Of a stretch of 7,622 nucleotides of DNA, positions 1 to 5,011 are shown piece by piece. Within the stretch, counting starts at the first letter, position 1. Every line of letters starts with the position of its first letter. The notes beneath the pieces were generated by a model. It saw nothing but the letters and a program-made list of their open reading frames with translations. It was not told where the DNA came from and did not search any database. The translations under genes and the position numbers were made by a program. This DNA comes from Bacillota bacterium (lineage in GTDB: Bacteria > Bacillota > Clostridia > Peptostreptococcales > Acidaminobacteraceae): contig JAUMXJ010000048.1 in NCBI GenBank assembly GCA_030529205.1, positions 1-7,622 on the forward strand. Direction: 5' to 3'.

Positions 1-473
1 TTGAAAAAGGACTTCTCGAATCCATCGAGGAAGGTGTGCTTGCGGGTTGTCCTGTTGTAAACATCAAGGCGACTCTGCTGGACGGAAGTTATCATGATGT
101 CGACTCTTCGGAAATGGCGTTCAAAATTGCGGCGCATCTGGCGTTCAAGAAGGGGATGGAGGAGTCCAAACCGGTTCTTCTCGAGCCGATTATGAAAGTA
201 GAAATCTTCATTCCGGAAGACTACATGGGCGAAATCATGGGCGATATGAACCGCAGACGCGGCAGAATCCTCGGTATGGAACCGGAGGGATACTATCAGA
301 AAGTTATGGCGGAAGCACCGCAGGCGGAGATGTTCTCCTATGCGACAGATCTTCGCTCGATGACTCAGGCGAGAGGATACTTCACCATGGCTGTGGATCG
401 CTATGAAGAGGTTCCGCCTCATATTTCCGACAAAGTTGTCGAAACTCTCAGAGCGGAAAAAGAGAAGGCATAG
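1..473 (+). CDS. Elongation factor G family GTPase, C-terminal fragment (5' end outside window)
   Basis: This is the last ~157 residues of a translational GTPase. The reading frame is open from base 3, so the gene starts upstream of the window. The visible part covers the end of EF-G domain IV ([30 protein letters not shown], split here as family-typical PVV..K.TL.DGSYH and [10 protein letters not shown]) and domain V ([54 protein letters not shown]). In the family these domains mimic tRNA and drive translocation on the ribosome. The [19 protein letters not shown] wording, with Gln before AEMF and ARG rather than GRG, is more like the EF-G-like paralogue (EF-G2 group) than housekeeping FusA. 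That subgroup call is from memory and uncertain. The GTPase domain is not visible. The stop at 471-473 is followed by a hairpin region with an intrinsic terminator. Confidence 0.93.
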   Translation, partial: EKGLLESIEEGVLAGCPVVNIKATLLDGSYHDVDSSEMAFKIAAHLAFKKGMEESKPVLLEPIMKVEIFIPEDYMGEIMGDMNRRRGRILGMEPEGYYQKVMAEAPQAEMFSYATDLRSMTQARGYFTMAVDRYEEVPPHISDKVVETLRAEKEKA

Positions 474-485
474 TACGGAACAATC

Positions 486-494
486 TGATAAAAT
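486..494 (+). promoter_or_regulatory. Putative extended -10 promoter for cobQ
   Basis: TGATAAAAT is a TGn extended -10 followed by TAAAAT (489-494). No convincing -35 lies 17 bp upstream. The predicted transcript start is near 501, about 93 nt before the cobQ start. The surrounding 12-mer TCTGATAAAATA (484-495) recurs exactly at 4984-4995 before the MFS gene. This is the only promoter-like element I can find between the EF-G gene and cobQ. Confidence 0.45.
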
Positions 495-499
495 ATGAT

Positions 500-516
500 T
501 CGGTGAAAGACACCGA
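500..516 (+). other. Small hairpin at the predicted 5' end of the cobQ leader
   Basis: TCGGTG (500-505) and CACCGA (511-516) form a perfect 6-bp stem closed by the loop aaaga. It would sit at the very 5' end of a transcript starting near 501. Such 5' hairpins can stabilise mRNA. Alternatively, it could be one arm of a conformational switch: bases 505-511 can also pair with 550-556 in the terminator stem. Confidence 0.4.
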
Positions 517-527
517 TTTGATACGGA

Positions 528-556
528 GACTGTCGCATCCATTGCGGCAGTCTTTT
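528..556 (+). terminator. Intrinsic terminator between the EF-G gene and cobQ
   Basis: GACTGTCGCA (528-537) pairs with TGCGGCAGTC (543-552) over 10 bp with one U-G pair and the 5-nt loop tccat. TTTT and then GTCT follow directly. It has the form of a rho-independent terminator 55 bp after the EF-G stop. It also lies downstream of the only promoter-like element for cobQ, so it may be a leader terminator rather than simply the end of the EF-G unit. Confidence 0.75.
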
Positions 557-582
557 GTCTGATTCAATTTGCTTCATGCAAA

Positions 583-590
583 GAGGAGGA
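583..590 (+). promoter_or_regulatory. Strong ribosome binding site that fixes the cobQ TTG start
   Basis: GAGGAGGA at 583-590 is nearly a perfect anti-16S match and lies 4 nt upstream of TTG at 594. An upstream in-frame ATG at 576 and TTG at 555 lie before this site, so they cannot use it. A small hairpin, TTTGC/GCAAA (568-572 with 578-582, 5-nt loop), ends immediately before the site. Confidence 0.75.
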
Positions 591-593
591 ATT

Positions 594-1445
594 TTGAAAA
601 AATTGATGATACTCGGGACGGCGTCATCCGTCGGGAAAAGCATTATGGTCGCGGGAATCCTGCGCGCGCTCTCCAATCGAGGGTTGCGCGTAGCGCCTTT
701 CAAATCCCAAAACATGTCGCGTTTTTCGAAGAAGATTGACGGGCTGGAAATGAGTCTCGCACAGGCATTTCAGGCGAAGGCCGCACGGCAGAGGCCGCAT
801 GTCGACATGAACCCCATCCTTCTTAAGCCGAAGACGGACAACGGCAGCGAAGTGATCCTGCGCGGACAAAAAATCGGAGAAATGGACGCCCGCACATATT
901 TCAAAGAAAAAGAGAGGTTGATGCCCTTGGTTTTGGATGCCTTCGAATCGCTCGGCTCCATTGCGGACATCGTCATTATCGAAGGGGCCGGTTCGCCTGC
1001 TGAAATCAATCTTCGCTCCATGGATATCGTCAACTTGGGCTTGGCGGATGCCATCGGTGCAAACGCACTGCTCGTGGGCGATGTGGATCGCGGCGGCGTC
1101 TTCGCTTCTCTGTTCGGAACGTATTTTATTCTTCCCGAGCGGGATCGTCGCCATATCAAGGGATTTATAATCAATAAATTCAGGGGAGACGTCTCTCTGC
1201 TGATGCCCGGAGTAGAGAGCATCTCACAGATGACGGGGCTGAAGAGCTACGGCGTGATGCCGTACCTGCGCGATATGCTGGTCGATGACGAAGATTCCGC
1301 CGGGGATAAGAAGCTCGGTGAAAAGCGCATGGCGGATTATCCGAAAGAGCAACACGAAAGACTGTTGGATGACGAGTTTAATCGTTTGGCTGATGCGGTA
1401 GAAAAAAATCTCGATGTGGACGGCTTATTGGAGTTGCTCTCGTAG
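594..1445 (+). CDS. cobQ: Cobyric acid synthase lacking the glutaminase domain (internally deleted CobQ/CbiP)
   Basis: Full-length CobQ/CbiP performs ATP- and glutamine-dependent amidation of cobyrinic acid a,c-diamide to cobyric acid in the cytoplasm. The synthetase half is clear here: P-loop GTASSVGKS (8-16), FKSQNMS (37-43), DMNPILLKP (71-79), IIEGAGSPAEINLRSMDIVN (128-147), DVDRGGVFASLFGT (163-176), GFIINKFRGD (190-199) and the domain end GVMPYLRDMLVDDEDS (220-235). Family members are about 490-510 residues, with a GATase1 domain carrying Cys and His catalytic residues. Here only 283 residues exist, and no nucleophile Cys motif follows. After residue 235 the sequence passes to KKLGEKRMADY...DDEFNRLADAVEKNLDVDGLLELLS, which resembles the extreme C-terminal tail of CobQ (LAD.VR..LDMD.IY). 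This suggests an in-frame loss of roughly 200 residues. The TTG start at 594 is chosen from the strong ribosome binding site and because MKKLMILGTASSVGKS matches family N-termini. The frame is intact, so it may be functional with ammonia or a separate glutaminase, or be decaying. Confidence 0.9.
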   Translation: MKKLMILGTASSVGKSIMVAGILRALSNRGLRVAPFKSQNMSRFSKKIDGLEMSLAQAFQAKAARQRPHVDMNPILLKPKTDNGSEVILRGQKIGEMDARTYFKEKERLMPLVLDAFESLGSIADIVIIEGAGSPAEINLRSMDIVNLGLADAIGANALLVGDVDRGGVFASLFGTYFILPERDRRHIKGFIINKFRGDVSLLMPGVESISQMTGLKSYGVMPYLRDMLVDDEDSAGDKKLGEKRMADYPKEQHERLLDDEFNRLADAVEKNLDVDGLLELLS

Positions 1446-1451
1446 GCGTTT

Positions 1452-2387
1452 TTATAGAGATATGACGATTCCGATTCCCGCCGCAAGCATTAAGAATGCG
1501 GACAATATCATCACGCGGACACTGTCCGTTACGATTTTTGCGTTCAGCGGAACAAGTGCATCTCCGATATAGGGCTTGTTCACCGTTTTTCCGAAGTATG
1601 GCACCGGTCCGCAGATTTGGACACCGAAAATACCGGCAAAAGCCGACATCGGATGAGCGGAGTTCGGGCTGGCGTGTTTGGTACGGTCGCGCAGATAAAT
1701 CTTGATCCCGTTCTTCAGATCGTGCACGGAACGTCGATACAGTGCGCCCGCCAGCAGGATGACAATCACGGACACCCTCGCCGGAATAAAGTTCAGACAA
1801 TCGTCAAGTCTTGCGGAAATCCTGCCGATTTTGACAAACCGATCGTTTTTATAGCCAACCATCGAGTCGCAGGTACTCACCGCCTTATAAATCAGCGCCG
1901 CTTCCGCACTGAACCCGAGCGGTGCAAAGACAATCATATAGAACAGAGGTGCAAGGACACCGTCCACAGAGTTTTCGCTTGTTGTTTCGAACAGGGTCGA
2001 AAGGATACCTCGTTCATCCAGGGCATCGGTATCACGGCTGCAAAGCATGGAGAGCGCCCGTCTGCGTTGATTGAGATTGGGAACTTTCAATACTTTTAGA
2101 ACTTCATCTGCAAGGGAGCGCGTCGCCAGTGAAGTATAGAGAATGTAGACTGTGACGGTTTCCGGAACGGGGCTCGGCAACAATCGGACCGCCCACATAA
2201 AAACGAGACACAGCGCAATCAGGCTCACCGGGTAGAGCGCACCGGCGAGAACTTTCCACCTTGCTCTTTCGGTCAAGGGATGCCATATTTCGATGATGCG
2301 ACCCATTAAGCGAACCGGATGGTATAAAAAATGCGGATCGCCGAGGAACAAGTCCAGGACAAATGCCATGCAGATCATATTTATCAT
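1452..2387 (-). CDS. cbiB: Adenosylcobinamide-phosphate synthase (CbiB)
   Basis: CbiB is an integral membrane protein that joins aminopropanol phosphate (from CobD) to cobyric acid, giving cobinamide phosphate. The 311 residues match the usual length, and the family motifs are present in order: DLFLGDPHFLYHPVRLMGR (12-30), ETTSENSVDGVLAPLFY (134-150), YKAVSTCDSMVGYKNDRF (167-184), SARLDD (191-196), NFIPAR (199-204) and KHASPNSAHPMSAFAG (237-252). Hydrophobic stretches at about 1-11, 48-68, 145-165, 203-216 and 291-311 fit a multi-pass membrane protein. It is the only minus-strand gene in the window. Its stop lies 6 bp from the cobQ stop, so the two converge, and it diverges from cobD. The ATG at 2387 has no Shine-Dalgarno sequence; nor do the in-frame ATGs at 2378 and 2369. 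A TGATATGAT element just upstream would place the transcript start on the ATG itself, so translation may be leaderless. Confidence 0.96.
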   Translation of the reverse strand: MINMICMAFVLDLFLGDPHFLYHPVRLMGRIIEIWHPLTERARWKVLAGALYPVSLIALCLVFMWAVRLLPSPVPETVTVYILYTSLATRSLADEVLKVLKVPNLNQRRRALSMLCSRDTDALDERGILSTLFETTSENSVDGVLAPLFYMIVFAPLGFSAEAALIYKAVSTCDSMVGYKNDRFVKIGRISARLDDCLNFIPARVSVIVILLAGALYRRSVHDLKNGIKIYLRDRTKHASPNSAHPMSAFAGIFGVQICGPVPYFGKTVNKPYIGDALVPLNAKIVTDSVRVMILSAFLMLAAGIGIVISL

Positions 2388-2393
2388 ACAAGT

Positions 2394-2402
2394 ATCATAT
2401 CA
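2394..2402 (-). promoter_or_regulatory. Putative extended -10 promoter giving a leaderless cbiB mRNA
   Basis: On the minus strand TGATATGAT (2402 down to 2394) is a TGn extended -10 with TATGAT. Six bases (ACTTGT) separate it from ATG at 2387, so the expected +1 is the A of the start codon. No good -35 is visible, as is common for extended -10 promoters, and no Shine-Dalgarno sequence precedes the gene. Confidence 0.5.
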
Positions 2403-2429
2403 AAGACGAGAGGCGTCTAGAAGCTTTTT

Positions 2430-2454
2430 TTGATATCGGACACCTTGATATCGG
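2430..2454. repeat. Direct repeat TTGATATCGG x2, candidate operator
   Basis: TTGATATCGG occurs at 2430-2439 and again, identically, at 2445-2454, a 15-bp period. Each copy contains the palindrome GATATC. The pair lies between the two divergent promoters, 7 bp upstream of the cobD -35 box, whose TTGATA (2462-2467) repeats the first six bases. The position suits a regulator of the cobD operon and perhaps cbiB. No regulator is identified. Confidence 0.5.
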
Positions 2455-2461
2455 CATATAC

Positions 2462-2490
2462 TTGATAGATTTGACCGACAATCTTATAAT
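2462..2490 (+). promoter_or_regulatory. Sigma-A-type promoter of the cobD-cobU-cobS operon
   Basis: The -35 box TTGATA (2462-2467) and the perfect -10 box TATAAT (2485-2490) are separated by an optimal 17 bp. The expected transcript start is near 2497, leaving a leader of about 44 nt. That leader is too short for a cobalamin riboswitch, and no B12-box is seen. Confidence 0.75.
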
Positions 2491-2540
2491 TGTAGCGAAT
2501 CACAAAACAGAAAAATGACGGAGAATGAAAAAGAGGTACT

Positions 2541-3599
2541 ATGCGATTTCACGGCGGGATGCATCCTGATCAATACCTGGATTTCAGTGTCAATGTGCCT
2601 GTAAGGCCGTTGACGGAGGAGGCGCGGCAACATATCGGCGCCGCCCTGGAGCGTGTGCACTTGTATCCGAGTATTGACAATGCCGCATTGTCACGCAGAC
2701 TGAGTCATGTGCTCGGCGCATCCGCTGTCCTCGGTGCGGGCGCCACGCAGCTGATTTATGCAGTCGGTCGCGTCCTGATCGGAAAGAGAGTGCTGATTTT
2801 GGAGCCCGCCTTTACCGAATATGAAGCCGCGTTAAAACGTTCCGACATCTGTCACTGCAATATGATTGCGGAGGGGTTCGCGGAGTGGGGAAAAATTCCC
2901 AATTACGATCAAATTGTGGATGAAATCCGCAGGCATCGGGCGGACGCGGTTTTTTTGTGCAATCCGAATAACCCTGTCGGTTCTTATTCTGACGATCTTG
3001 TGGAAATTCTTTTGGAGCGGACGGATGCTCTCTTGGTTTTGGACGAAAGTTTTATCGATTTTGTCGACGAGATTCGTCTTTCTTCTCACAATCAAAAAAT
3101 GGCGGATTTGATTGCGCGTCATCGGGACCGTTTGATAGTGATTCGCTCCATGACCAAGGCGTTTTCCGTACCGGGCATTCGGATCGGCTATGTATTGACT
3201 TCGGAATCTCTTTCATGCGAAATCATCGCGGAAATGGAACCTTGGTCGGTCAGTTGTGTGGGCAGCGCGTTTGTGGAGTACATCCTCGATGCGAACAAAA
3301 TCGAACACAGCGGTGTCAATACATATCGCGAAGAGCGCGAGCGTATGATTCGGAAGATCGAAGAAGCGGGATTTCCCTGTAATCATTCTTCTTGCGTCAA
3401 CTATTTTCTTATGAAGAGCAGAGCCGGTTTAAACGAGCGATTGCACGCACATGGCCTCAATATCAGGACATGCAAAGATTTTATGTTTCTCGGAGAAGAA
3501 TATTACCGGATCAATGTACGTTCATACTCCGACAATGAGAGACTGTTGGAGACACTGAAAAAAACGGAGTTTACAGCTTTTACAAGGGAGGAATCATGA
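2541..3599 (+). CDS. cobD: L-threonine-O-3-phosphate decarboxylase (CobD), PLP-dependent
   Basis: This is a fold-type I PLP enzyme of the class I/II aminotransferase family. The CobD branch decarboxylates threonine phosphate to (R)-1-aminopropan-2-yl phosphate, the linker that CbiB attaches to cobyric acid. Visible are the CobD-like N-terminus FHGG...YLDFSVNVP (3-20), NPNNPVG (141-147), LDESFIDF (167-174), the Schiff-base lysine K206 in RSMTKAFSVPGIRIGY (202-217), and the carboxylate-binding Arg region RINVRSYSDNERLLETL (323-339). The related histidinol-phosphate aminotransferase HisC is the main alternative. The HGG...DFS.N start and the neighbours cbiB, cobU and cobS favour CobD. At 352 residues it is near family length with a short N-terminus. 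The ATG at 2541 follows AGAGG (2532-2536). Its stop overlaps the cobU start (ATGA), indicating translational coupling. Confidence 0.88.
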   Translation: MRFHGGMHPDQYLDFSVNVPVRPLTEEARQHIGAALERVHLYPSIDNAALSRRLSHVLGASAVLGAGATQLIYAVGRVLIGKRVLILEPAFTEYEAALKRSDICHCNMIAEGFAEWGKIPNYDQIVDEIRRHRADAVFLCNPNNPVGSYSDDLVEILLERTDALLVLDESFIDFVDEIRLSSHNQKMADLIARHRDRLIVIRSMTKAFSVPGIRIGYVLTSESLSCEIIAEMEPWSVSCVGSAFVEYILDANKIEHSGVNTYREERERMIRKIEEAGFPCNHSSCVNYFLMKSRAGLNERLHAHGLNIRTCKDFMFLGEEYYRINVRSYSDNERLLETLKKTEFTAFTREES

Positions 3600-4180
3600 T
3601 ACTGGTAACCGGCGGAGTTCGCTCCGGAAAATCCGAGTTCGCGGAGAATTACGCAAGAGAATACATGCTGAAACATGCATACGCTCCCGAACAGATGTGT
3701 TATATCGCAACGTCCAAGCGCGATTTCGGGATGCAGGCGCGGATAGAAGCACATCAAGCCCGCAGGCCCGCGGAATGGAGGACGCTTGAAAAGTATCGTG
3801 ATTTTGTCGTGGAAGACTTTGATCATACGAAGGTTGCCATCCTGGACTGTGCCGGGGTTATGGCGACAAATTTGATGTTTGATCTGCCCGGTCTTGAACA
3901 TCTCAGCGAAGGCGAGCTGTATGCCGATGTGTGGAGAGAGTTTGCATCTCTCTTACGCGCTGCGCGGGCTGCCGGCATCGAGCTGGTGATTGTCAGCAAT
4001 GAAGTGGGATGGGGACTGGTCTCCGAGCATCGGGTGGGCAATCAGTTTCGCGATCTGCTAGGCGCGGTAAATAAGGAAATTGCGAGACATGCGCAGAAGG
4101 TTTTCCTGCTTGTCTCGGGGATTCCGCTTTGTATCAGGGAGCGGGAGGATGATGGGGGAGAAAACGAATGGAATATGTAA
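3596..4180 (+). CDS. cobU: Adenosylcobinamide kinase / adenosylcobinamide-phosphate guanylyltransferase (CobU)
   Basis: CobU phosphorylates adenosylcobinamide and transfers GMP to it, giving adenosylcobinamide-GDP, the substrate of CobS. The P-loop GGVRSGKSEFAE is at 6-17. YIATSKRD (36-43) is followed by MQARIEAHQARRPAEWRTLE (46-65), in which H53 aligns with the guanylylated histidine of characterised CobU. The block LVIVSNEVGWGLVSEHRVGN (130-149) with QFRDLLGAVNKEIA (150-163) and the end VFLLVSGIPLCI (169-180) are also family-typical. The 194-residue length fits, with a short acidic extra tail after residue 183. The ATG at 3596 overlaps the cobD stop by 4 bp and follows GGGAGG (3586-3591). 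The 3' end overlaps cobS by 13 bp. This is the bifunctional CobU type, not the archaeal CobY. Confidence 0.96.
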   Translation: MILVTGGVRSGKSEFAENYAREYMLKHAYAPEQMCYIATSKRDFGMQARIEAHQARRPAEWRTLEKYRDFVVEDFDHTKVAILDCAGVMATNLMFDLPGLEHLSEGELYADVWREFASLLRAARAAGIELVIVSNEVGWGLVSEHRVGNQFRDLLGAVNKEIARHAQKVFLLVSGIPLCIREREDDGGENEWNM

Positions 4181-4935
4181 AAGGCTTCTTGATTCTGATT
4201 GCATATTTTACCAGAATCCCGATCGGCTCGCTGGTCGAGTTTCATGAATCGCGATTTCGCAAGGGTATTTCTCTGTTTCCTCTGCTGGGGCTAGTCTTTT
4301 TTGGTATTTTGCTTATCCTTTCATGGGCGCTGTCCTACTTGCACACAGATTCCGCAATCCTGGGTTCTTCCCTGATTATGGTGATGTACATGTTGTTGAG
4401 CGGCGGAATCCATATAGACGGTTTGGCGGATTCCTTTGACGGATTTTTCTCGGGCCGTGAAAAAGAGAAAATATTTGCCATTATGAGCGATCCTCATATC
4501 GGAACATTTGGAGTCCTCGGAATCATTATGGTATACCTGATCAATATCGGAGCACTCTCCGGCATGATCATTCCGGAAATCCTCATTTTTCCCTATATTG
4601 CCAGAATACACGCTTATTTTGTCGCCTCTTTTTTGCCTTATGCGAAGGAAAGCGGCATGGGAAAGACATTTGTCGATTCCGCCGATATTCGGGTTGCGCT
4701 TGCACACTACATAGTCTTCGGTGTAGTGACCGGACTGTTTTTCGACGTCGGAATGTATGGGACGATTTTGACTTCTGCAGGTCTTTCCCTCGTGTTTGCC
4801 ATTACTGCGGCAGGGCTGTCCTACCGAAAAATCGGAGGCTTGACGGGGGACAGCATGGGGATGATGATCGAACTGTCTCAGACCGGATATATGCTTTCCT
4901 TCCACATTTTGTATCATTCGTACCTGTTCCGATGA
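4168..4935 (+). CDS. cobS: Adenosylcobinamide-GDP ribazoletransferase, cobalamin synthase (CobS)
   Basis: CobS is a membrane enzyme that condenses adenosylcobinamide-GDP with alpha-ribazole or its phosphate, closing the nucleotide loop of cobalamin. Its 255 residues are the usual length. Diagnostic motifs are FLILIAYFTRIP (7-18), GGIHIDGLADSFDGFFSG (79-96, Asp-rich metal/substrate site), MSDPHIGTFG (106-115) and GGLTGDSMG (223-231). Hydrophobic segments at roughly 35-58, 64-78, 112-132, 136-157, 178-198 and 202-217 fit a multi-pass protein. The start at 4168 lies inside the end of cobU and has GGGGAG 7 nt upstream, so expression is coupled to cobD and cobU. It is the last gene of the operon. 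A 76-bp gap with its own promoter-like element follows. CobT and CobC, normal partners of CobS, are not in the window. Confidence 0.97.
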   Translation: MEYVKGFLILIAYFTRIPIGSLVEFHESRFRKGISLFPLLGLVFFGILLILSWALSYLHTDSAILGSSLIMVMYMLLSGGIHIDGLADSFDGFFSGREKEKIFAIMSDPHIGTFGVLGIIMVYLINIGALSGMIIPEILIFPYIARIHAYFVASFLPYAKESGMGKTFVDSADIRVALAHYIVFGVVTGLFFDVGMYGTILTSAGLSLVFAITAAGLSYRKIGGLTGDSMGMMIELSQTGYMLSFHILYHSYLFR

Positions 4936-4985
4936 CGGCGGATGAGGAGGACGCCGAAAGACGATGTGTTTTTTCGTGTATTCTC

Positions 4986-4994
4986 TGATAAAAT
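4986..4994 (+). promoter_or_regulatory. Putative extended -10 promoter for the MFS gene
   Basis: TGATAAAAT sits 17 bp before the TTG start, inside the same 12-mer TCTGATAAAATA (4984-4995) found before cobQ. The predicted +1 is near 5001, giving a very short leader that begins with the Shine-Dalgarno GAGG (5001-5004). The -35 region is only a T-rich stretch. Confidence 0.45.
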
Positions 4995-5011
4995 AATACC
5001 GAGGTTAAATT

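Noticed and set aside
2404..2430. Hairpin AGACG/CGTCT (2404-2408 with 2414-2418) followed by a T-run at 2425-2431, terminator-like
   Set aside because: The stem is only 5 bp and is separated from the T-run, and no plus-strand gene ends nearby because the region is divergent.
2388..2540. Possible cobalamin riboswitch before the B12 genes
   Set aside because: No B12-box-like GCCACTG motif or long structured leader is present here or in 474-593; the predicted cobD leader is only about 44 nt.
4321..4917. Open frame (198 codons) on the minus strand inside cobS
   Set aside because: It is fully covered by cobS with all CobS motifs, and the antisense peptide has low-complexity His/Gln/Asp-rich content.
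4936..4974. CGGCG/CGCCG inverted repeat and later T6 run after cobS as a terminator
   Set aside because: The stem is 5 bp with an 11-nt loop and the T-run starts 12 nt after it, so it does not have intrinsic terminator form.
4964..4996. Ten-codon frame MCFFVYSLIK preceded by GAGGAGG as a leader peptide
   Set aside because: The spacing to the binding site is about 13 nt, it overlaps the promoter-like element for the MFS gene, and nothing supports translation.
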